NCBI RefSeq assembly: GCF_015097055.1
Contig: NZ_AP023366.1
Coordinates: 782,501-846,500, forward strand
Reading direction: 5' to 3'
DNA length: 64,000 bases
Source of the DNA: Effusibacillus dendaii
GTDB taxonomy: Bacteria; Bacillota; Bacilli; Tumebacillales; Effusibacillaceae
Below are positions 1 through 7,008 of this stretch, piece after piece. The translations under genes were made by a program, and so were the position numbers. Below the pieces are notes generated by a model that saw only the letters and a list, made by a program, of their open reading frames with translations, was not told where the DNA came from and searched no databases. The number at the start of each line of letters is the position of its first letter. Position 1 is the first letter of the stretch.

Positions 1-130
1 AAAGGCAAACGAGAACTGCCATTTGAACCCATCTGGCAATCTGTCGAAGTGAGACAATCATAAGGCACCTCCTGTCAGATGCATATGTTCGCACTCTCCG
101 AAAAATGATAGACAGAAGGGGGTGTGACAA

Positions 131-277
131 ATGGCTGATGTAAACACATACTTGGATAAATATCCTCCGGCCAAACTGACGGAAGAAGAAGTTAAGGAAT
201 TGCAAAATCTGGAGCGGGAATTGACCCAGAAAGCCGGCAGTTCAATCCTTGTCATGGCCTTTCAGGCGGAAAAGTAA
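131..277 (+). CDS. Small hypothetical protein, 48 aa
   Basis: This 48-residue reading frame starts at an ATG about ten bases after a purine-rich AGAAGGGGG ribosome binding site. The product is charged and hydrophilic, with a predicted helix rich in Glu, Lys and Leu over residues 15-33 and no signal peptide or membrane segment. I do not recognise the family. It stands alone between the window edge and a repeat-rich gap, on the strand opposite to ald. The strong binding site and clean codon use are the only arguments that it is real. Confidence 0.55.
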   Translation: MADVNTYLDKYPPAKLTEEEVKELQNLERELTQKAGSSILVMAFQAEK

Positions 278-290
278 ACGGAAAAGCAGT

Positions 291-483
291 GGAAACAGGG
301 TTACCGTCAGTACGACAACATGCATAAACGGCTCCCTTTCCGTGTAACCGAAATCGGGCCCGGAACGGTGTATCACATACGCAGTGAACCATTTGTTCCG
401 AAACGGCCCGCTATCAATCTACACGGTAAGAGAGCCATGCATGTGAGTCCTTTAACGGCAACCCTGGCTTCTTCGCTGCTAGC
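291..483. repeat. Palindromic intergenic repeat family I, inverted pair
   Basis: Two oppositely oriented copies of a dispersed repeat face each other here, at 291-373 (plus orientation) and 421-483 (minus orientation). The plus copy aligns over about 80 bases with the reverse complement of 14515-14609, at roughly 80 per cent identity by eye. The arms ATGCATAAACGGCTC at about 320-334 and ATGCAT with GAGCC at 431-441 could pair across a loop of about 75 bases. Both copies contain the core CAGGGTT(A/G)CCGT. The rest of the gap to 647 holds a short direct repeat, ACGTG(T/C)AGGTACCGC at 559 and 613, and no gene I can support. Confidence 0.65.
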
Positions 484-647
484 TTTTGCGGGATGCAGCA
501 CCTTACATGCGATCAATGCGAACACGGAACGGTTTGCCCGGCCCTGTCGCAAAGTAGACGTGTAGGTACCGCATGCCCGGATTCAGATGTGTTTGCCATC
601 CCTGCCTAAGCAAACGTGCAGGTACCGCCATCATCCGAATCGCATAA

Positions 648-1766
648 TTACGCCATTGCCTGCTGCAAAGGAACATACGGATGCCCCAATGCGTCGGCGA
701 CCGCCTGATACGTCACTTTCCCGTTGATCACATTGACTCCCAGCGCAAGCGCCTGATTTTCGGAAATGGCGGTTTTGTGCCCTTTATTTGCGATCTGCAG
801 CACGTATGGCAGTGTTGCATTCGTTAGAGCCAGGGTCGAGGTACGCGGTACCGCTCCCGGCATGTTGGCCACCGCGTAATGCACCACGCCGAATTTTTCA
901 TAGGTGGGGTTCGAATGAGTGGTGACTCTGTCAATTGTTTCAATGGAACCGCCTTGGTCAATCGCTACATCGACGATCACTGATCCCTTCGACATGGCCT
1001 TGACCATATATTCCTTGACCAGTTTGGGAGCTTTCGCACCGGGAATCAACACCGCCCCGATCAGCAGATCCGCTTTCCGCACCGCTTCCTCGATGTTGTG
1101 CGAATTCGACATGACAGTCGTTACACGCCCGCCAAATATGTCATCCAAATATCTCATTCGATCCGGGTTGACATCCAGAATGGTAACCCGTGCGCCCGTT
1201 CCCAATGCCATTTTCGCCGCCTGCGTGCCGACCATTCCACCGCCGATGATGACAACCTCTGCTGGCGCTACACCCGGTACGCCTCCCAGCAAAATCCCTT
1301 TGCCGCCGTTTTGGCTTTCCAGAAACTGCGCCCCAATCTGCACCGACATTCGCCCCGCCACTTCACTCATCGGCATCAGGAGCGGCAAGGAACGGTCCGG
1401 CAGTTGGATCGTTTCATAGGCGATGGCCACAACTTCTTTTTCCATCAACGCTTTTGTCAGTTCCGGTTCCGGCGCCAGGTGCAGATAGGCAAACAAAATG
1501 AGTCCCTTACGAAAATAACCGTATTCAGAGGCAATCGGCTCTTTCACTTTCAGGATCATGTCCGCCTGACCCCAAACTTCATCCGCCGTCTGCAAAATCC
1601 GGGCTCCTTTTTGTTGATATTCCTCATCTGTAAAACCGCTTCCGAGTCCGGCTGAGCTTTCCACCAAAACCTGATGACCGGCGTTTTGCAACGTTTCTAC
1701 TCCGCCCGGCGTAAGCGCCACCCGATTTTCATTGTTTTTAATCTCTTTCGGGACACCGATGATCAA
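648..1766 (-). CDS. ald: Alanine dehydrogenase
   Basis: The 372-residue product matches the usual length of alanine dehydrogenase, which interconverts L-alanine and pyruvate with NAD in the cytoplasm. It opens with the family-typical [19 protein letters not shown]. It has a Rossmann glycine motif, [11 protein letters not shown], near residue 175, and the conserved [16 protein letters not shown] stretch near residue 300. The start is a TTG, because no ATG or GTG lies near and AAAGGAGCGG precedes it by about ten bases. A TATAAT box at 1811-1816 (reverse complement) may serve as its -10. It sits downstream of fur on the same strand, separated by the fur terminator. In spore formers it supports alanine catabolism and sporulation; that role is family knowledge. 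Confidence 0.95.
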   Translation of the reverse strand: MIIGVPKEIKNNENRVALTPGGVETLQNAGHQVLVESSAGLGSGFTDEEYQQKGARILQTADEVWGQADMILKVKEPIASEYGYFRKGLILFAYLHLAPEPELTKALMEKEVVAIAYETIQLPDRSLPLLMPMSEVAGRMSVQIGAQFLESQNGGKGILLGGVPGVAPAEVVIIGGGMVGTQAAKMALGTGARVTILDVNPDRMRYLDDIFGGRVTTVMSNSHNIEEAVRKADLLIGAVLIPGAKAPKLVKEYMVKAMSKGSVIVDVAIDQGGSIETIDRVTTHSNPTYEKFGVVHYAVANMPGAVPRTSTLALTNATLPYVLQIANKGHKTAISENQALALGVNVINGKVTYQAVADALGHPYVPLQQAMA

Positions 1767-1818
1767 AACGAACCGCTCCTTTCCATGGTGCTATCCGTTA
1801 TTTTGACCCAATTATAGC

Positions 1819-1850
1819 GAAAAAAGTCCCTATTCGGATGAACGGGACTT
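1819..1850 (-). terminator. Rho-independent terminator after fur
   Basis: On the minus strand AAGTCCC and GGGACTT form a stem with a loop of about 12 bases, followed at once by a run of T. It lies just after the fur stop codon and upstream of the ald -10 box, so it separates the two transcripts. Confidence 0.8.
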
Positions 1851-1854
1851 CGTA

Positions 1855-2295
1855 TTACAGATCCTCGCGGCAGTTTTCGCAATATCCGAGAAAACTGACA
1901 CGATGGTCGACGATCTTAAATTTATGTTCGCGCTCGACCTTTTCTTCCAACGTGTCAAGCAGATCCTCGATTTCAAACAACCGATTGCATTTCAGGCAGA
2001 TTAAATGGTGGTGGTGATGGGGATGATCTTCCGAACGGAATTCGTATCGCGCCATTCCGTCACCAAAATTAAGCTTCTCAATGATTTTTAGTTCGCTTAA
2101 CAGATCAAGCGTCCGATACACCGTGGCTAACCCAATATCGGGCGCTTTCTGTTTGACCAGCATAAAAATTTCTTCGGCGCTTAAATGCGCTTCTTCATTT
2201 TCCAAGAGAACCAGCAGAGTAGCTTCCCGTTGAGGAGTTAGTTTAAACGACTTCGAATGCAACTGTTCCTTGATTTGATCGAGTCTTTCATGCAT
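1855..2295 (-). CDS. fur: Fur family transcriptional regulator
   Basis: The product of 146 residues has the Fur fold: an N-terminal winged helix (TPQREATLLVLLENEEAHLSAEEIF from residue 20, ATVYRTLDLL near 57-66) and a C-terminal metal-binding and dimer domain. A histidine run, HPHHHHH (91-97), and two CxxC pairs, C100-C103 and C139-C142, are present, as in zinc-structured Fur/PerR/Zur proteins. I chose the ATG at 2295, which follows AGGAGGG by about eight bases; longer versions only read into upstream non-coding DNA. Fur rather than PerR or Zur is a best guess. A perfect Fur box upstream of an iron permease at 63.1 kb is a plausible target. Confidence 0.85.
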   Translation of the reverse strand: MHERLDQIKEQLHSKSFKLTPQREATLLVLLENEEAHLSAEEIFMLVKQKAPDIGLATVYRTLDLLSELKIIEKLNFGDGMARYEFRSEDHPHHHHHLICLKCNRLFEIEDLLDTLEEKVEREHKFKIVDHRVSFLGYCENCREDL

Positions 2296-2381
2296 TCGAC
2301 TAACCCTCCTGAATTCTGTCGCAAGCAAGTTGCACACGGCTAACTTTCTGTTTCTATTATATGAAAAAGCCCGATCAGGTG

Positions 2382-2723
2382 TCAAATACCGGGATTTCTT
2401 TGCATCAGTTCCAACAGATGCGCAAAATTGTCGGGCTGGACAGGATCTTCCAGCGCCATTTTGTTTTTTGTCTGAAGACCGCACCGCTTGCAGCGATGGA
2501 CGATCATATATCCCTTTTTGCTGTGCGATTCCACTGTGATCGGCTCGAGAATTCCTTTGCAATCGGATGCCCGATCACCTGGATGAATGTCCAGATGCAG
2601 GGAGTAAAAACATTCCGGACAATGATTCCGACATCCTCCGCCGGTCAACGGACGGACGGATGTTCCGCAGTGTATACAAACAAACGATTCGTTGCGGACT
2701 GTGAATTTCGATGATTCGTTCAT
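2382..2723 (-). CDS. RNHCP domain protein
   Basis: The 113-residue product contains the signature CRNHCPECFYSLH (residues ~32-45) that names the RNHCP domain family, with further CxxC pairs (CIHC near residue 16, CKRC near 80). These probably bind zinc. The function is unknown for the whole family. The ATG at 2723 is preceded by GGGAAGGGA at good spacing; upstream in-frame codons lack a ribosome binding site. It lies between spoIIM and fur on the same strand. Confidence 0.8.
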   Translation of the reverse strand: MNESSKFTVRNESFVCIHCGTSVRPLTGGGCRNHCPECFYSLHLDIHPGDRASDCKGILEPITVESHSKKGYMIVHRCKRCGLQTKNKMALEDPVQPDNFAHLLELMQRNPGI

Positions 2724-2861
2724 GCAAATCCCTTCCCGCCTATTGATTCCCGTATGCTCCATGGCTTGGCCACAAGCATGGATACTTTCGTTACTTAGTA
2801 TAGCGCGAGTCGGCTCATTTGCCAAAAACATCGCAGACGGCCCCAAACTCATTTTGAAAGA

Positions 2862-3491
2862 TTACAAATGAGGGGTCACAACCTTCATTAGAATAGGGCT
2901 CACGTAACCTTCCACGAAAGACGCGACAATCATACAGCCAACGAGAATCAAAAACAGAATCGTGTATTTCAAAAATTTCTGGTACAATGACATTTCCGGC
3001 GCAAATCGGGATCTGACCAGCATCAGCGAGAACGCAATGCCAGCCACTCCGGCCAATACCAAGGCGGGAACCAAGATCAGATTTTGCGGCAATACGGCCA
3101 TAATGGCGAACAGAAGACCTTTTCCGGCAAATTTGTCAACCAGAAATCCAACCGTAAAGCCGATCGTAAAACCCTTTAAAAACATCAAAACGACGATCAG
3201 CGGCAATCCGATGATGGAAAGCCCCAAAACCCAGATCAGTCCCAGCATTTTCAGGTTGGTGATAATTTTGTGCCAGGTCACATAAGCGGAATCCGGCAGT
3301 TGGTTGTCGTTCACCAAACCGAAAAATCCTTTCAGGTAATTGAACAGATCCGTCTTCTGACCGTCCGCCAGCGCGCTGACGACAATGGAACCGAAGATTA
3401 CGCCGACAATGAAAAGGACGATCGTGTAGATGATTAATTTGGAATTCTCTTGTATATACCGTTCGGCGGCAATTTTCAAGCTGCGAACCAT
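2862..3491 (-). CDS. spoIIM: Stage II sporulation protein M
   Basis: The 209-residue membrane protein has several hydrophobic segments, the first at about residues 18-42. It also has the motif KGFTIGFTVGFLVDKFAGKGLLFA followed by LPQNLILVPALVLAG, which is typical of SpoIIM. SpoIIM joins SpoIID and SpoIIP in the peptidoglycan-degrading engulfment complex in the mother-cell membrane. A strong AAGGAGG site precedes the ATG. In Bacillus subtilis spoIIM maps near fur-, yqxK- and nudF-type genes, and the same neighbourhood is kept here. Mother-cell (sigma E) control is expected, but I could not identify a convincing promoter. Confidence 0.92.
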   Translation of the reverse strand: MVRSLKIAAERYIQENSKLIIYTIVLFIVGVIFGSIVVSALADGQKTDLFNYLKGFFGLVNDNQLPDSAYVTWHKIITNLKMLGLIWVLGLSIIGLPLIVVLMFLKGFTIGFTVGFLVDKFAGKGLLFAIMAVLPQNLILVPALVLAGVAGIAFSLMLVRSRFAPEMSLYQKFLKYTILFLILVGCMIVASFVEGYVSPILMKVVTPHL

Positions 3492-3599
3492 AGGGGCCCC
3501 CTCCTTGTCCTGCTATCGTTACGACTATATGCTGGACAAGCAGAAGATAGCACCAGAAGAAACTGCGTATTTCCATGCGCCATGAAAAAGAGAGAATTC

Positions 3600-4157
3600 C
3601 TATTTCGTGTGAATCCGAATGACACGGTATTGCGGGTCCCAATCAATCGGATTTTTTCCACCTAATTTAGTTTTGTCAATCAAGACTTCCGAAATGAACC
3701 GAAGCGGCACATAGGTTCGTCCGTCTTTTAAAGTAGGTGCAGCATCAAGTCCAACTCCCTGTCCGTTGACCGTTGCCTGTTGGCTATTCACCGTCAAGAC
3801 AATCTGTTTTCCATTGAGATTGATGGTGGCTTGTTGCGTACCGTCGTCCCAATTTACTTGTGCTTTCATCTGTTGAGCGACAAATCGAATTGGAACCAAC
3901 GTCCGTCCGGAATCGCTGTCGATGTAAGGTTTGGCATCTGGGAAGTATACATCATTGTTATCAAGCACTACTGAAATATGATCGGGACTTGCTTGTTCAG
4001 GTGGTTTTCCTTCGTCAAACAAGTACCCTCCATCTACCGTTGTTCCTGTCGCTGGGTGCGAGCTGTCTACCTTGTTCCCCCACGCAAATACCCCCGGATT
4101 GAGAATCAGGAACAATCCCATAGCCCCAACCACTCCTGCTGTTTTGAGGTTTTTCAT
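3600..4157 (-). CDS. Secreted stalk-domain (copper amine oxidase N-like) protein
   Basis: The 185-residue product starts with a signal peptide (KNLKTAGVVGAMGLFLILNPGVFAW). Two repeats of the copper amine oxidase N-terminal stalk domain follow, seen in the pattern GRTLVPIRFVAQQM then DGRTYVPLRFISEVL. In Bacilli this domain occurs on many secreted or wall-associated proteins and does not imply enzyme activity. I chose the ATG at 4157, placed about nine bases after AAAAGGAG; the in-frame TTG upstream touches that site. There is no obvious operon partner. Confidence 0.8.
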   Translation of the reverse strand: MKNLKTAGVVGAMGLFLILNPGVFAWGNKVDSSHPATGTTVDGGYLFDEGKPPEQASPDHISVVLDNNDVYFPDAKPYIDSDSGRTLVPIRFVAQQMKAQVNWDDGTQQATINLNGKQIVLTVNSQQATVNGQGVGLDAAPTLKDGRTYVPLRFISEVLIDKTKLGGKNPIDWDPQYRVIRIHTK

Positions 4158-4248
4158 AAAAATCAACTCCTTTTTATTATTATAACAGGTTATATATGGA
4201 AAAGAGGGAGATTGAGAATCCCCCCAATAAAACCTTTTCCTTGCATAT

Positions 4249-4277
4249 TTGAGTATTAATCTTTCATATGCTATAAT
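4249..4277 (+). promoter_or_regulatory. Sigma-A promoter of antitoxin-like RNA
   Basis: TTGAGT at 4249-4254 and TATAAT at 4272-4277 are separated by exactly 17 bases. No plus-strand reading frame of note follows, only a short stretch ending in a terminator hairpin, so the promoter most likely makes a small RNA. Confidence 0.75.
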
Positions 4278-4283
4278 AGGGGC

Positions 4284-4375
4284 AAATCAGAGTGTGGCAA
4301 ACGCACTCCGTAGTCTCTAGTGAATATTTCTTGGAGCCGTGGTGACTGGACCTCACCACGGCTCGCTCGTTTATT
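4284..4375 (+). ncRNA. Candidate antisense antitoxin RNA (type I system)
   Basis: An RNA of about 90 nucleotides would run from the promoter at 4249-4277 to a perfect 12-bp stem (4334-4345 with 4353-4364) followed by a T-rich stretch. It is transcribed towards the small toxin gene on the other strand. It would overlap the 3' part of that mRNA, since the hairpin serves as terminator in both directions. This arrangement matches the TxpA/RatA and BsrE/SR5 type I toxin-antitoxin pairs of Bacillus. The RNA itself is an inference from promoter, terminator and position. Confidence 0.65.
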
Positions 4376-4389
4376 TAAAGCAATAAACG

Positions 4390-4482
4390 TTACTTGCCTT
4401 TAGTGGTGAGGTTAATTAACGCGATTACTATGGATAGCCCCAGAAAAATACTAGATACCAGGTAATAGGTTTGCGTATCCAT
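4390..4482 (-). CDS. Putative holin-like type I toxin, 30 aa
   Basis: This 30-residue peptide is too short for usual gene calling. It has a polar N-terminus (MDTQTYY), one hydrophobic segment at about residues 8-24 and a basic tail (TTKGK). That is the architecture of the holin-like toxin family found with type I antitoxins in Firmicutes. The ATG is preceded by AAAGGAGGAGCG, a very strong ribosome binding site. Its message would end at the bidirectional hairpin 4334-4364 shared with the antisense RNA. An insertion sequence begins about 60 bases upstream of the start. Confidence 0.7.
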   Translation of the reverse strand: MDTQTYYLVSSIFLGLSIVIALINLTTKGK

Positions 4483-4523
4483 CGCTCCTCCTTTCTCGGA
4501 GCGCGCCACACTCTGACTTTTTA

Positions 4524-4532
4524 ATTATATCA
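4524..4532 (-). promoter_or_regulatory. Extended -10 box of the toxin gene
   Basis: On the minus strand the sequence TGATATAAT is an extended -10 element, placed about 40 bases before the toxin start codon. The place where a -35 box would sit (about 4547-4552) falls inside the left end of the IS1595 element. The original -35, if there was one, has therefore been replaced. Confidence 0.6.
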
Positions 4533-4540
4533 TATTCAAC

Positions 4541-5564
4541 AGAACGTATGTTCTGACTATGCACTCTGCTCAGTCTGCCCTTCAAACACGAACATATGTG
4601 TGGTATACTAAAATTACCAAACGAATGTTCGGAGTGATTGAGAGATGGCTAAAGCAGAAGCGATTTCCTTAATTCAATTTCAAAAGCTGTTCGGCACGGA
4701 GGAAGACTGCGCCTCCTACATGATGCATAAACGCTGGAAAGATGGATTTTCCTGTCCCAAATGTGAGCACAGCAGCTATTACTACATCAAAACACGCAAA
4801 CTCTACGAGTGCAGCAAATGCCATTACCAGGCATCCATCACTGCCGGAACACTTATGCATAAGACTAAACTGCCTTTGACAGTCTGGTTTTGGGCCATCT
4901 ATCTGGTGGCGCATGACAAGCGGGGAAGATCCGCTTTATCGCTGGCCGGCGTGCTCGATTTGAATTACCGTACGGCACTTCATATGCTGCGAAAGATCCG
5001 CGCTGCGATGAAGGACAGGGACTCGGGTTACCTGCTTTCCGGCGTCGTCGAAATGGACGATGCCTACTTCGGTGCCCCGCGCAAAGGAAAAGACGGCCGC
5101 GGAACAAGCAAAACGAAAGCCGTCATTGCTCTCTCGAAAGACGGAAACAACCATCCGGCCTATCTGCGTATTGAGGTGATCGATCAGGTCACCATCGAAG
5201 AGATCAGCCGCGTTGCTCAATCCTGCATAGAGCCGGGGACTACGATTGTTTCAGACGGCCACAGTTCCTACAAACCGCTGGCGGAAATCGGCTATATCCA
5301 TGAGTCAAAAGCTTATTACAAAGAAGACAAAGAAGATTTTCTCAAGATGCTTCACAATATCATTGGCAATGTGAAAGCCTACATTCAGGGGACGTATCAC
5401 GGACTGGGGCCGGCATACATTCAGTCGTATTTCGATGAGTTCTGTTTTCGGTTTAACCGTCGATTTAATCCGAACGAAATCTTCGACCGCCTTTTGAATG
5501 CATGTGTTTTAGCAGATCCTCATCCGATGTCCTGAGGCAAGTGCATAGTCAGAACGTATGTTCT
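4541..5564 (+). mobile_element. Complete IS1595-family insertion sequence, 1,024 bp
   Basis: The element is bounded by 24-bp terminal inverted repeats at 4541-4564 and 5541-5564 that match at 22 of 24 positions. Each end carries the palindrome AGAACGTATGTTCT followed inward by GACTATGCAC. One open transposase gene lies inside. I see no target-site duplication: the eight bases on each side differ. Either the outer boundary is slightly different or the duplication has decayed. The palindrome fits the Gram-positive LexA box GAAC-N4-GTTC; this is treated in the findings. Confidence 0.85.
4645..5535 (+). CDS. IS1595 family transposase
   Basis: The 296-residue product has the two-part plan of IS1595/ISXO2-type transposases. 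There is an N-terminal zinc ribbon (C37-x2-C40 and C56-x2-C59) and a DDE-type catalytic domain. The first Asp lies in VVEMDDAYFGAPRKG, the second in IVSDGHSSY, and the family-typical Asn in NIIGNVKAYIQGTYHG. The length is normal and no frameshift is visible, so the gene is probably active. GGAGTGATTGAGAG precedes the ATG. The upstream segment between the left end and the gene also contains CGAACATATG and ACGAATGTTCGG, further partial matches to the palindrome in the ends. Confidence 0.92.
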   Translation: MAKAEAISLIQFQKLFGTEEDCASYMMHKRWKDGFSCPKCEHSSYYYIKTRKLYECSKCHYQASITAGTLMHKTKLPLTVWFWAIYLVAHDKRGRSALSLAGVLDLNYRTALHMLRKIRAAMKDRDSGYLLSGVVEMDDAYFGAPRKGKDGRGTSKTKAVIALSKDGNNHPAYLRIEVIDQVTIEEISRVAQSCIEPGTTIVSDGHSSYKPLAEIGYIHESKAYYKEDKEDFLKMLHNIIGNVKAYIQGTYHGLGPAYIQSYFDEFCFRFNRRFNPNEIFDRLLNACVLADPHPMS

Positions 5565-5670
5565 CGTTTTCTTGATAGTAAAATACATCAAATTCACTTC
5601 TTATAAGGTATACTGTCAAAAAGGGCTTTCCTGTCCTGTAAACTTCACATACAGTCCGCACTACATTAAA

Positions 5671-5750
5671 CTAGCAGCGAAGGAGACAGGGTTGCCGTCA
5701 AACGGCTTACATGCATGTGTTGTGCGGACGGCTTTTCTGTCGCCTAAGCG
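5671..5750 (+). repeat. Palindromic intergenic repeat family I, copy
   Basis: The stretch contains CTAGCAGCGAAGGAGACAGG then GTTGCCGTC, ACATGCATG and a mirror segment GTGCGGACGGC. It matches the copies at 421-483 and 14515-14609. It lies between the IS element and the serC terminator and has no coding potential that I trust. The rest of the gap (5565-5670) shows nothing recognisable. Confidence 0.65.
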
Positions 5751-5755
5751 TAAAA

Positions 5756-5785
5756 AAGGCGTCTCGCAGATTTGCGAGACGCCTT
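5756..5785 (-). terminator. Terminator of serC
   Basis: On the minus strand AAGGCGTCTCGCA pairs with TGCGAGACGCCTT around a short loop and is followed by TTTT. It lies about 25 bases past the serC stop codon. Confidence 0.85.
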
Positions 5786-5808
5786 CCGTTGTTAAGAGAA
5801 CCCTGGGA

Positions 5809-6906
5809 TTATCCGTTATTTTTCTGGAATTCGAGCATAAAATCACGCAACGCCTGGCATGCTTCGACCGGTACCGCATTATATGCAGACGCACGGCAGC
5901 CGCCGACCGAACGGTGCCCGTTCAAACCGACAAAACCGGCAGACTTCGCTTCTGCGAGGAACTTTTTCTCCAATTCTTCGCTCTGCAAACGGAACGTAAT
6001 ATTCATCAGCGAACGGCTGTCTTTTTCAGCATGTCCCTTGTAAAATCCGCCGCTTTGATCGATGGCGTCGTAGATCAGACCGGCTTTTTCCTGGTTGCGG
6101 CGTGCAATCGCCGTGATACCGCCCTGTTCTTTCGCCCATTGCAGCACAAGTCCCAGCATATAAATGCTGAAAGTGGGAGGCGTGTTGTAAAGCGAGTTGT
6201 TTTTCACATGGATGTCGTAGCGAAGCATGGTCGGCACATTTTGGGTTGCCCGCTCCAGAAAATCAGGCCGGACGATCACAACCGTAACGCCGGACGGACC
6301 CAAGTTTTTCTGGGCGCCCGCATAGATCATAGCAAATTTTTTCACATCGACCGGTTTCGAAAGAATATCGCTCGACATATCGGCCACCAGAGGCACATCT
6401 CCCGTTTCCGGAAAATCGGACCATTGCGTACCGAAAATGGTGTTGTTTGACGTTACATGCAGGTACGCCGAACCGGGCTGAATCTGCAATTCGGAAGGAG
6501 CCGGAATGCGGCGGTACGATTCCTCTTTCGTGCTGGCCGCCTGATAGACCTGTCCCAGTTTGTTTGCTTCTTCATACGCTTTCTCCGACCAGGAACCGGT
6601 CATCACATAACCGGCCGACTGGCCTTCCGCCAGAAAATTCAACGGCACCATCGCAAATTGCAGGCTGGCGCCTCCCTGCAGGAACAGTACCTCATACTCT
6701 TCCGGCATTCCGTACAGTTCTTTCAAGAGGGCGATTGCCTGATTATGTACGTCCTCATACAGCGCGCTGCGATGGCTCAATTCCATCACAGACATACCGG
6801 AACCTTTAAAATCGACCAGTTCCTCCTGCGCCTTCTGCAAAACACTCAATGGCAGGGCGGACGGGCCGGCATTAAAATTGTAAGCGCGGTACACTTGCTT
6901 CGTCAT
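5809..6906 (-). CDS. serC: Phosphoserine aminotransferase
   Basis: The 365-residue cytoplasmic PLP enzyme converts 3-phosphohydroxypyruvate and glutamate to phosphoserine, the second step of serine synthesis. The N-terminus YNFNAGPSALPLSVL is diagnostic, and the PLP lysine is K200 in YAGAQKNLGPSGVT. The C-terminal VGGCRASAYNAV stretch is also present. I start it at the ATG at 6906, which follows AAAGGGGATATTCACT; the longer form reads into the leader. The pathway partner serA lies about 41 kb away on the same strand, so the two genes are not in one operon here. Confidence 0.95.
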   Translation of the reverse strand: MTKQVYRAYNFNAGPSALPLSVLQKAQEELVDFKGSGMSVMELSHRSALYEDVHNQAIALLKELYGMPEEYEVLFLQGGASLQFAMVPLNFLAEGQSAGYVMTGSWSEKAYEEANKLGQVYQAASTKEESYRRIPAPSELQIQPGSAYLHVTSNNTIFGTQWSDFPETGDVPLVADMSSDILSKPVDVKKFAMIYAGAQKNLGPSGVTVVIVRPDFLERATQNVPTMLRYDIHVKNNSLYNTPPTFSIYMLGLVLQWAKEQGGITAIARRNQEKAGLIYDAIDQSGGFYKGHAEKDSRSLMNITFRLQSEELEKKFLAEAKSAGFVGLNGHRSVGGCRASAYNAVPVEACQALRDFMLEFQKNNG

Positions 6907-7008
6907 AGTGAATATCCCCTTTAACATCCGTAAAATATCGGAAAAATCTTAGGTCTATATTAGCACAACTGGATTTTAGCTTCTAGCACAAATTTGGTTC
7001 CGCCAGCA

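Noticed and set aside
320-565. 81-codon reading frame with a lipobox-like segment
   Set aside because: It runs through the inverted pair of repeat family I, has no ribosome binding site, and its protein reads as translated repeat.
919-1655. Two long plus-strand frames opposite ald
   Set aside because: Their amino acid composition is that of antisense translation, and ald is a full-length recognisable enzyme on the other strand.
4533-5572. Target-site duplication around the IS1595 element
   Set aside because: The eight bases on each side (TATTCAAC and CGTTTTCT) do not match, and shifting the boundary by a few bases did not help.
5572-6450. 292-codon frame on the plus strand
   Set aside because: It crosses a repeat and the serC terminator and then lies antisense to serC; it has no start signal and is a shadow of serC.
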